From Clostridiales bacterium UBA4959 (GTDB lineage: Bacteria > Bacillota > Clostridia > Oscillospirales > CAG-272), in assembly GCA_002397345.1 (NCBI GenBank), contig DHAH01000113.1, positions 5,436 through 28,263 of the forward strand: a stretch of DNA of 22,828 bases. The letters run 5' to 3'. Both the position numbers and the translations under genes were made by a program. Shown one piece after another: positions 14,966 to 20,938 of this stretch. Each line of letters opens with the position of its first letter. The first letter of the stretch is position 1. A model generated the notes under the pieces. It worked only from the letters and a program-made list of their open reading frames with translations. It had not been told where the DNA came from and did not search any database.

Positions 14966-15692
14966 AAATCTGAATAAGCACTTCGGCGACAACCACGTGC
15001 TGCGCGATATAAGCGAAACGATCGAACGCGGCGAAAAAGTTGTGGTGATCGGACCCTCCGGCAGCGGCAAAAGCACGTTCCTGCGCTGTCTGAACCTGCT
15101 CGAGATGCCGACCTCGGGTGAAATTTGGTATAATAATGAATGCATCACCGCGCGCGACTGTGATATCAACCTTGTGCGGCGTAAAATGGGTATGGTGTTC
15201 CAGCATTTCAATCTGTTCCCGCACCTGACGATCAGGCAGAACATCACATTAGCGCCGATTAAACTAAAACTAATGTCGCAGGATGAAGCTGATGAAAACG
15301 CGCTCCGCCTGCTTGCCCGCGTCGGGCTGACCGATAAAGCGGACGCCTATCCCGCACAGCTTTCTGGCGGTCAGAAGCAGCGCATAGCGATTGTGCGCTC
15401 GCTGGCGATGAATCCGGAGGTGATGCTCTTCGACGAGCCGACCTCGGCGCTCGACCCGGAGATGGTGGGCGAGGTGCTCGACGTCATGCGCGAGCTTGCG
15501 TTTGACACCAGTTCGCGCAATGGCATGACGATGATCGTGGTGACGCACGAAATGGGCTTCGCACGCGAGGTTGGCACACGCGTACTCTTTATGGACGAGG
15601 GGCGCATTGTGGAACAAAACACCCCGCGCGAATTCTTCGCCGCGCCAAAACATCCGCGCACCGTGGAATTTTTGTCAAAGGTTATAAAATAG
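14952..15692 (+). CDS. Polar amino-acid ABC transporter ATPase (GlnQ/HisP type)
   Basis: The 246-residue cytoplasmic ATPase powers the importer. All nucleotide-binding motifs are intact: Walker [10 protein letters not shown], the Q-loop within [12 protein letters not shown], the signature [15 protein letters not shown], Walker [15 protein letters not shown] and the switch His in [10 protein letters not shown] choose GTG 14952, which gives [12 protein letters not shown] and has AAGGAGG ten bases upstream; the longer frame from TTG 14931 would start inside that ribosome site. With the binding protein and permease it forms a complete three-gene system, likely for glutamine or another polar amino acid; the substrate cannot be read from sequence. 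The gene ends at TAG 15690-15692, followed within ten bases by repeat B3. Confidence 0.95.
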   Translation: MITVKNLNKHFGDNHVLRDISETIERGEKVVVIGPSGSGKSTFLRCLNLLEMPTSGEIWYNNECITARDCDINLVRRKMGMVFQHFNLFPHLTIRQNITLAPIKLKLMSQDEADENALRLLARVGLTDKADAYPAQLSGGQKQRIAIVRSLAMNPEVMLFDEPTSALDPEMVGEVLDVMRELAFDTSSRNGMTMIVVTHEMGFAREVGTRVLFMDEGRIVEQNTPREFFAAPKHPRTVEFLSKVIK

Positions 15693-15700
15693 AGTATATG

Positions 15701-15781
15701 GTACGGGGTACGCGTGGGGGGATAGGGTCAACAAGCTTGACCCCGCTCCCCCCACACCCCGCAGACATGGGAATAATTATT
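15701..15781 (+). repeat. Family B operon-end hairpin repeat (copy B3)
   Basis: Read in the direction of the ATPase gene: GTACGGGGTACGCG, then a long two-part stem in which GTGGGGGG (15714-15721) pairs with CCCCCCAC (15748-15755) and GGGTCAA (15725-15731) with TTGACCC (15737-15743), then ACCCCGCAGACATGGG and AATAATTATT. The frame aligns with B1 and B2 and the orientation relative to the gene is the same. Confidence 0.68.
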
Positions 15782-15812
15782 AAATACTGTGCATCCAGCC
15801 AAATAATCGCAT

Positions 15813-15903
15813 AACCGTTGTAGGGCGCGACGCCCTCGGCGCGCCGTAAACACCATAGAACCATAAAACATTGCATGGGTGGGTGCGCCCAGCGCACCGT
15901 CCG
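15813..15903 (+). repeat. Imperfect direct repeat in gene-free block (copy D1)
   Basis: The unit begins AACCGTTGTAGGGCGCG, carries about 14 extra bases compared with D2, then CCGTAAACACCATAGAACCAT, AACATTG, GGGTGGG and a closing hairpin GGTGCGC-CCA-GCGCACC. It contains the GTAGGG core of family A. No coding sequence is credible here; open frames run straight through the repeats. Confidence 0.6.
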
Positions 15904-15951
15904 CAATCCATTGCACCCGCCCGGCGCACCGCAAATCGCGCGCCGCGTTCC

Positions 15952-16002
15952 AACCCCTCATCCCCTCTGCGGAGGGGTGGCGTCGCAACGCCGGGGTGGT
16001 CA
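15952..16002. repeat. GC-rich double-hairpin element in gene-free block
   Basis: CCCCTC (15962-15967) pairs with GAGGGG (15972-15977) around TGCG, followed by a second stem GGCGT-CGCA-ACGCC, and the outer ACCCC (near 15953) can pair with GGGGT (15993-15997). The composition and layout are those of a dispersed structured repeat; only this copy is in the window. Confidence 0.45.
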
Positions 16003-16094
16003 GTTCGAACGCGCCGCAGGGTGCCATTGACAGGCGTTATCGCGCCGGCAGACACCCCGCCATATCAAACCGCCCGGGATCGGGATGTACCGCC

Positions 16095-16168
16095 AACCGT
16101 TGTAGGGCGCGCCGTAACCCCCATTGAACCATCGAACGTTGTTTGGGCGGGATTCCGCCTGCGGTACA
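16095..16168 (+). repeat. Imperfect direct repeat in gene-free block (copy D2)
   Basis: It begins AACCGTTGTAGGGCGCG like D1, then CCGTAACCCCCATTGAACCAT, AACGTTG, TTGGGCGGG, and ends in a different hairpin, GGCGG-GATT-CCGCC. The conserved flank with an exchanged hairpin mirrors what is seen in family B. Confidence 0.6.
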
Positions 16169-16178
16169 TATAATAAAC

Positions 16179-16209
16179 GGGACGGCATGGAAGCCGTCCC
16201 CTATTTTTT
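16179..16209. terminator. Terminator between the converging transporter and prkC units
   Basis: A perfect 8-bp stem, GGGACGGC (16179-16186) with GCCGTCCC (16193-16200), six-base loop, followed by CTATTTTTT. On the other strand the stem is followed by GTTTATTAT, so it could serve both directions. Confidence 0.72.
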
Positions 16210-16217
16210 CTGTTACC

Positions 16218-18149
16218 TCACCACCAAGGCCAACCCTTGTTGGATTTATTGTCTTCTTTCTTATCGTCCTTTTTGGTTTCTTTCTCTTCTTTTTTCTTGT
16301 TATCTTCTTTTTTGGGTTCGCTATTATGAGCAGCGGTTGTTTCCGGCGGTTTCGTTTCGGGCGCACCGCTGCTGACTACAAAATTTATCTTCGAACCGCG
16401 CGGCACCTGATCGCCCTCAGGCGGCAGGCTCTGCGAAATTATCAGTCCCTTTTTCACCGTCGCGGACTGCTCATATGAAACCTTTCCCAGTGTGAGCAGC
16501 GGATTCGATTTGTCCGCGCCGATAAGCGTTTGATATGCCGAACCCTCTGTCATACCCACAAAGTTCGGGACAGTCACCTTGCCCTTTTCCTCCGCGCCGC
16601 GGCTGATATAATACGTGACCGTATCGCCGATTTTAAGCTCTGTACGCGGTATGGGGTCTGTTTTTATCACAAATCCCAGCTCGATACTGGAATTGAACTC
16701 ATATTTCGCAACGGGGATCAGTCCCAGCTCGCGCAGCGCGAGATCGACAGCACGGTTCTCCTGACCTGTGTAGTCGGGCAGCTTCACGACTTCCACGCCC
16801 CGACTGACAGTGAGCTTGATGACGCAAAACTGTTCGCCCTCTTTGACCTTGCGCTTTTCACCGGCGGCGGGGTCTTGCGATATTATCATGCCCGGTTCTT
16901 TATCCTCGCTGTAAACGCCCTCGGTTTCGATCTTAAATATTTTATTGTCGAGCGATTTTACGGCTTCGCTGTCGATCAGCTCTCCCTCAAGCTTGGGAAC
17001 AGTCTCTATATACGGGCTCGACTGCTTCTCGCTTTTAAGGAACATATCGAGTATATATACGCCGCTGATACCCAGCACGATTAGAAACGCCGCGGTGACG
17101 CCGGCGATGATCGGCAGCATCGAGCGGCTGTCGCTGCGCTTTTTACCCGGTTTTTGTCGGCCATGTTTACCCGGTTTGCCCGGTTTTACAGCGGCTGCAT
17201 TGGCGGATGTCCCTGACATTTGCGCCGAACTGTTTTCGCCATTAGGAACGACCGCGGAGCCGTTTTGTGTTATTATCCCTTCATCACGGCGCGTTTTAAA
17301 CACAAATTGCGGATTGGCTTTAAGCTGTTCGATGTGTCGGAGCATCTGAGCAGCGCTTTGAAAGCGGTTCTCGGGGTTTTTTTCCATCGCGCCGAGTATA
17401 ATCTGCTCCATGCCGACGGGAATTTCGCTGTTCAGCTCGCGCGGACGACGCGGCTTGTCGTTTACCTGCATCAACGCCACCGATACCGGATTTTCGGCGT
17501 TGAAGGGCAACGAGCCCGACGACATTTCGTACAGCATCACGCCCAGCGAATATAAATCGCTGCGCTGATCGATGGGTTTACCGCTCGCCTGCTCGGGGCT
17601 GATGTAATACACCGTACCGATAGCCTTGTCGGTCATTGTGACCGTTTCGGCGTTGGGCAGCTTAGCGATACCGAAATCCGTGACTTTAATGCGCCCGTTT
17701 TTAAGCAGCATTATATTCTGCGGCTTGATGTCGCGGTGTATTATGCCTTTCGAGTGCGCGTGCTCCAGCGCGCGCAGTATCTGTTCCGTGTAGCTGATCG
17801 TCTCTTTTAAGCTGAGCGCGCCCTTTTTCTCCATGTAGTTCTTCAGGGTTATGCCCGCCACGTATTCCATGACGATATATTTCAAATCGTCCTTGACGGA
17901 TACGTCGTAAATACTGACTATATTGGGGTGCGACAGCATGGCAACGGCTTTCGATTCGTTTATGAAGCGCTTTACCGTCGGCGTGTCTCTCGCGATTTCG
18001 TCTTTGATCATCTTGACGGCAACCGCGCGTTTAAGCACCAAATCCTGCGCTTCAAACACAATCGCCATTCCGCCGATGCCAATGACCTTGCCCAGCTTAT
18101 AGCGCTTATCAAGCACTTGTCCGATATATTTTTCTATATTGTTATCCAT
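16218..18149 (-). CDS. prkC: PASTA-domain Ser/Thr protein kinase (PrkC/PknB/Stk1)
   Basis: This 643-residue membrane kinase senses cell-wall fragments or lipid II outside and phosphorylates division, wall-synthesis and translation proteins inside. The kinase domain is complete: glycine loop IGIGGMAIV (23-31), Lys46 in VAVKMI, HRDIKPQN (138-145), DFG (158-160), activation segment with TMTDKAIGTVYYISPEQ. A basic linker with repeated KPGK leads to one membrane helix (about 345-368), then three PASTA repeats (about 383-450, 453-519 and 524-595). The tail (about 600-643) is a Lys/Glu/Asp-rich stretch ending GWPWW, which I do not recognise. It lies 12 bases after prpC with no ribosome site visible, so it is probably coupled. 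The usual downstream rsgA is not here. Confidence 0.95.
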   Translation of the reverse strand: MDNNIEKYIGQVLDKRYKLGKVIGIGGMAIVFEAQDLVLKRAVAVKMIKDEIARDTPTVKRFINESKAVAMLSHPNIVSIYDVSVKDDLKYIVMEYVAGITLKNYMEKKGALSLKETISYTEQILRALEHAHSKGIIHRDIKPQNIMLLKNGRIKVTDFGIAKLPNAETVTMTDKAIGTVYYISPEQASGKPIDQRSDLYSLGVMLYEMSSGSLPFNAENPVSVALMQVNDKPRRPRELNSEIPVGMEQIILGAMEKNPENRFQSAAQMLRHIEQLKANPQFVFKTRRDEGIITQNGSAVVPNGENSSAQMSGTSANAAAVKPGKPGKHGRQKPGKKRSDSRSMLPIIAGVTAAFLIVLGISGVYILDMFLKSEKQSSPYIETVPKLEGELIDSEAVKSLDNKIFKIETEGVYSEDKEPGMIISQDPAAGEKRKVKEGEQFCVIKLTVSRGVEVVKLPDYTGQENRAVDLALRELGLIPVAKYEFNSSIELGFVIKTDPIPRTELKIGDTVTYYISRGAEEKGKVTVPNFVGMTEGSAYQTLIGADKSNPLLTLGKVSYEQSATVKKGLIISQSLPPEGDQVPRGSKINFVVSSGAPETKPPETTAAHNSEPKKEDNKKKEEKETKKDDKKEDNKSNKGWPWW

Positions 18150-18161
18150 TATTTTTTAAAA

Positions 18162-18962
18162 TCAAAACCGCAGCAGCAGCGCGGTGATATTGTCTCCTCC
18201 GCCGCCCGCGTTGGCACCGTCAACAAGCCGCTCTGTCTTTTTCCGCAGCATTTCTTCCGGATCTTTATGATCATAACCGGTTTCGTCGAACAGCACCTCT
18301 GCTATGCGTTCGGGGGTCATGTAATTGGTCAGCCCGTCAGAGCAGAGCAGCAGATATCCCTGCCCGTACAGCGACAGGTCGGCGGCATAAATATCGCCCT
18401 CTACCTCCTGCTCGTTACCCACCGAGCGGGTTATTATGTTGCGAACGGGATTCTTCAGCGCTTCTTCGGGCGTGATTTTGCCAATGTCAACCAGATATTG
18501 TACATACGAGTGGTCTCGCGTGAGCTGCGTCAGTTTACCGTCCGCGGCTATATAAAGCCGGCTGTCGCCGATATTTATCGCGTAAAGCTTGTTGCTTATC
18601 ACCAACGCGGCGACAAGCGTCGTTCCCATGCCGCGCAGATCGGCTTCAGCGCCGGCGCGTGAAAAGACCGCCGCGTTCGCCTGTGCCGCCGCTTCGCGCA
18701 GCATCGCGCCGTAATCCGCACCCGACGGGTTCAGCATGATGTTCTCCGGCGTATCGGTGGGCGCGATTTTATAAAGCGCTGTGGTCAGTGTTTCTTTAAA
18801 TACATCCACAGCCATGCGGCTGGCGATATTACCGCCGACAGCGCCTCCCATCCCGTCGCAGACGACGCACAGAACGGCGTTTCGATATAAACCCGCGGCA
18901 ATAAAACTGTCCTGATTTGAAGAACGCCGCAGCCCGATGTCGGTTGTGCCGAAAAAGAACAT
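18162..18962 (-). CDS. prpC: PP2C-family Ser/Thr phosphatase (PrpC/Stp)
   Basis: The 266-residue cytosolic metal-dependent phosphatase reverses phosphorylation by the adjacent PASTA kinase. The metal-binding motifs are in order: NQDSF (16-20), VCDGMGGAVGG (34-44), GMGTTLVAA, INIGDSRLY, RDHSYVQ, LLCSDGLTNYM, and GGGGDNITALLL near the end. I use ATG 18960-18962 (MFFFGTTDIG) because GGGTGA lies five to eight bases before it and it gives the family-like spacing to TDIG; ATG 18966-18968 or GTG 18969-18971 would add two or three residues. The order rlmN-prpC-prkC matches Bacillus subtilis. Between this gene and rlmN is a family A repeat, which would be transcribed with the operon. Confidence 0.95.
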   Translation of the reverse strand: MFFFGTTDIGLRRSSNQDSFIAAGLYRNAVLCVVCDGMGGAVGGNIASRMAVDVFKETLTTALYKIAPTDTPENIMLNPSGADYGAMLREAAAQANAAVFSRAGAEADLRGMGTTLVAALVISNKLYAINIGDSRLYIAADGKLTQLTRDHSYVQYLVDIGKITPEEALKNPVRNIITRSVGNEQEVEGDIYAADLSLYGQGYLLLCSDGLTNYMTPERIAEVLFDETGYDHKDPEEMLRKKTERLVDGANAGGGGDNITALLLRF

Positions 18963-18984
18963 TGTCATCACCCGTCTGTAAAAC

Positions 18985-19056
18985 TGTGTATCGGACGATC
19001 AACGATCGCCCCTACTGTTAATACCGGTCGCGACACGGTTATAGTGTCCCGCCCTA
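18985..19056 (-). repeat. Family A repeats between rlmN and prpC (copy A5, two units)
   Basis: On the minus strand the first unit, GTAGGGCGGGACAC, supplies the TAG stop of rlmN and folds with GTGTCGCG; the second, GTAGGGGCGATC, folds with GATCGTCC over a three-base loop. Both are short stems starting with the GTAGGG core, arranged head-to-tail within an operon, without T-runs. Confidence 0.6.
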
Positions 19057-20082
19057 CATTTTACCTGCCCGTAGTTGTCCGCACGATGCGTTTATATCCG
19101 GCCCCAACCTGCGTCTCACCGTCACATTCACGCCCTTGCGTTCGAGCACCGCCTTGAATTTCGTCACCGTATCGCGGTCGGGGGTCGCAAATTCACGCTC
19201 CTTGACCGGATTATACGGGATTAAATTGACGTGTGCGGGAACGCCGCGCATGAATTCGCCCAGCATTCCGGCGAGCGCCGCCGCGTCGGAGACGCCGTCA
19301 TTTACACCCGCGATTAATATATATTCAAATGAAATCCGCCGTCCCGTGACCTCGAAATATTCACGGCAAGCTGAGAGCAGTTCTTCTACCTGCCATTTAT
19401 TATTGATCGGCATTATTTTGCTTCGTACAGAATTTATCGCCGAGTGCAGTGATACCGACAGTGTGACGGGCAATTCTTCGCGCGCGAGCTTGCGTATACC
19501 ATCCACCATGCCGCAGGTCGAAACCGAGATGTGTCGGCTGCCGATGTTCAGTCCCTCCGGCGCGGTTATAAGCCGCAGGAAACGGACGAGGTTGTCGTAG
19601 TTGTCAAACGGCTCGCCGATACCCATCACCACCACGCCGCCTACGCGCGCGCCGCTCTCCCGCTGCGCGACGATGACCTGACCCAGCATCTCGCCGGCGG
19701 TCAGGGGGCGTTTCATTCCGTTCAGTGTCGACGCGCAGAATTTGCAGCCCATACGGCAGCCCGCCTGACTGGACACGCATACCGATTTGCCATGTTCATA
19801 ATCCATAACGACGCTTTCGACAAGCTCGCCGTCGCCAAGCTCAAGCAGTAATTTTATCGTGCCGTCGCGTGATGAGGTCAGCTTGTCCGCTACACGCGGC
19901 AGTCCGGTCAAAGCCTCGCGCGCCAGTGTCTCGCGGAAGGCTGCGGGCAGATCTGTCATGCCCTCGAAATCTATGCCGCGCAGCAGCCAGCGCATGATTT
20001 GTCCCGCGCGGTAACGCTGCTGTCCAAGCCCGGCAAGATATTCGCCGAGTTCCGCAAAACTCATATCCAAAAGTGTTCTCAA
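19054..20082 (-). CDS. rlmN: RlmN, dual-specificity 23S rRNA A2503 / tRNA A37 C2-methyltransferase
   Basis: RlmN is a radical-SAM enzyme that methylates C2 of A2503 in 23S rRNA and A37 of some tRNAs. The 342-residue product has the cluster motif CRMGCKFC (Cys109, Cys113, Cys116), GGVVVMGIGEPFDNYDN, the SVSTCG strand, and the C-terminal RRLGPDINASCGQL with the methyl-carrying Cys334. The start is TTG 20080-20082, with GGAGG (20094-20098) eleven bases upstream; the first ATG in frame would remove six residues. The stop TAG lies within a GTAGGGCGGG repeat, so the last residues (RAGKM) may derive from the element junction. It leads the rlmN-prpC-prkC operon from a good promoter. Confidence 0.95.
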   Translation of the reverse strand: MRTLLDMSFAELGEYLAGLGQQRYRAGQIMRWLLRGIDFEGMTDLPAAFRETLAREALTGLPRVADKLTSSRDGTIKLLLELGDGELVESVVMDYEHGKSVCVSSQAGCRMGCKFCASTLNGMKRPLTAGEMLGQVIVAQRESGARVGGVVVMGIGEPFDNYDNLVRFLRLITAPEGLNIGSRHISVSTCGMVDGIRKLAREELPVTLSVSLHSAINSVRSKIMPINNKWQVEELLSACREYFEVTGRRISFEYILIAGVNDGVSDAAALAGMLGEFMRGVPAHVNLIPYNPVKEREFATPDRDTVTKFKAVLERKGVNVTVRRRLGPDINASCGQLRAGKM

Positions 20083-20139
20083 TGATTGGCGCGCCTCCGA
20101 AAAAGAAGATAAAACCCGGGAATGCCGGATATTCGTTTC

Positions 20140-20168
20140 ATTATAACATACGTAAAAAAGAATTGCAA
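20140..20168 (-). promoter_or_regulatory. Promoter of the rlmN-prpC-prkC operon
   Basis: On the minus strand, TTGCAA (20163-20168), 17 bases, then a perfect TATAAT (20140-20145), about 57 bases before the TTG start. Confidence 0.7.
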
Positions 20169-20326
20169 TAATGACAATAGCTATTTATTTATCATTTTAT
20201 ATGAACATAATACATATTTTGCGGTTTTTAGCCCCATATTTATACAAATTGTTCCTAACCTGGTATCAATTTAATAAAATTTTACGCGCCGTTTATGCGA
20301 CGTTAATATTATGTTCCGAGCGAGCG

Positions 20327-20335
20327 TGGTATAAT
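20327..20335 (+). promoter_or_regulatory. Extended -10 promoter for the Cys/Asp-rich protein
   Basis: TGGTATAAT at 20327-20335 is a perfect TATAAT with the TGn extension; no strong -35 is seen. The start codon is 45 bases further on. The AT-rich stretch from 20169 to this point holds nothing else I can support. Confidence 0.55.
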
Positions 20336-20380
20336 AAGTATGATAAATATCGTTTTAAAAAATTTCGGAGGAATAATTTA

Positions 20381-20653
20381 ATGTGTTTTAATAAAATGTT
20401 TAAAAAAGAACCTGAATACAAATGGCTCTACACGCTGCTCAATATCCTGCTTGCGATCGGCATCGCCGCCGCTCTGTACGCGATAGTAAAATATATCTAC
20501 GAAAGATTCTTCCGCGACAACTTCAGACGTTATGAAGCCGCCGAGTGCTATTGCGACGACGACGACTGCGACTGTGACTGCTGCGATTGCGAAGACGACG
20601 AGTGCGACGGCGACATCGCCGGCAACGCCAATACCGCACCGGAGAACGAATAA
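20381..20653 (+). CDS. Small membrane protein with Cys/Asp-rich tail, unknown function
   Basis: I do not recognise this 90-residue protein. It has a short basic N-terminus with Cys2, one membrane helix (about 16-38, LYTLLNILLAIGIAAALYAIV), a basic stretch (YERFFRDNFRR) that should keep what follows in the cytoplasm if the positive-inside rule applies, and an extreme tail. Residues 56-76 contain eight cysteines and eleven acidic residues, in patterns such as CYCDDDDCDCDCCDCEDDEC. A cluster like this could bind soft or divalent metals, but there is no defined motif. ATG 20381 is set by CGGAGGA eight bases upstream; the frame stays open further left, but that region is AT-rich promoter DNA. It is monocistronic and is followed by repeat C1 and a terminator. 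Confidence 0.75.
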   Translation: MCFNKMFKKEPEYKWLYTLLNILLAIGIAAALYAIVKYIYERFFRDNFRRYEAAECYCDDDDCDCDCCDCEDDECDGDIAGNANTAPENE

Positions 20654-20669
20654 CGTTTTTCGCGCGATA

Positions 20670-20719
20670 CCGCTTTTGCTGTGATGATCCGCCTTTGATA
20701 GGCTTGTTCCCGATATTTT
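20670..20719 (+). repeat. Family C 50-bp 3'-end repeat (copy C1)
   Basis: A 50-base unit running from CCGCTTTTGC to CCCGATATTTT, 17 bases after the stop of the Cys/Asp-rich gene. It matches 22779-22828 at 47 of 50 positions. Two small hairpins can form: one around the TTTT loop and one GCCT/AGGC. Confidence 0.85.
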
Positions 20720-20766
20720 AAACCCCATCCGACTCTCACGGATGAGGTTTATTTTGTTATTTTTAT
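20720..20766 (+). terminator. Intrinsic terminator after the Cys/Asp-rich gene
   Basis: AAACCCCATCCG (20720-20731) pairs with CGGATGAGGTTT (20739-20750) with one mismatch, followed by ATTTTGTTATTTTTATTT. It begins exactly where repeat C1 ends. Confidence 0.78.
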
Positions 20767-20803
20767 TTATACTGCGTATGTGGCTTTTGATCAGCCGCGA
20801 CAC

Positions 20804-20832
20804 TTGACAACATAGCAGCGCGGTGTTACACT
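20804..20832 (+). promoter_or_regulatory. Promoter for the 605-residue lipoprotein gene
   Basis: A perfect TTGACA (20804-20809), 17 bases and TACACT (20827-20832) with a TGn extension (20824-20826). The leader to ATG 20939 is about 100 bases and ends in GGAGGAGAAG. Confidence 0.6.
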
Positions 20833-20938
20833 GATTAACAGTTATGTATATATAAGGCATAACGCCAATCTGATTGAGAAGTTCTCAGCTTTCATTTAAC
20901 TTTACAATACGATATTTTGTGGAGGAGAAGATAGAAAT

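Noticed and set aside
14348..15247. Minus-strand open frame (299 codons) across permease and ATPase
   Set aside because: Overlaps two certain plus-strand genes and has no family resemblance.
15728..16188. Several overlapping open frames in both directions in the repeat block
   Set aside because: They translate hairpin repeats into Arg/Pro/Ala-rich sequence, have no ribosome sites and differ between repeat copies.
17928..18662. Plus-strand open frame (244 codons) opposite prkC and prpC
   Set aside because: Spans two well-supported minus-strand genes; no independent support.
20171..20380. N-terminal extension of the Cys/Asp-rich protein
   Set aside because: The region is AT-rich, contains the extended -10 promoter, and the internal ATG 20381 has a strong ribosome site.
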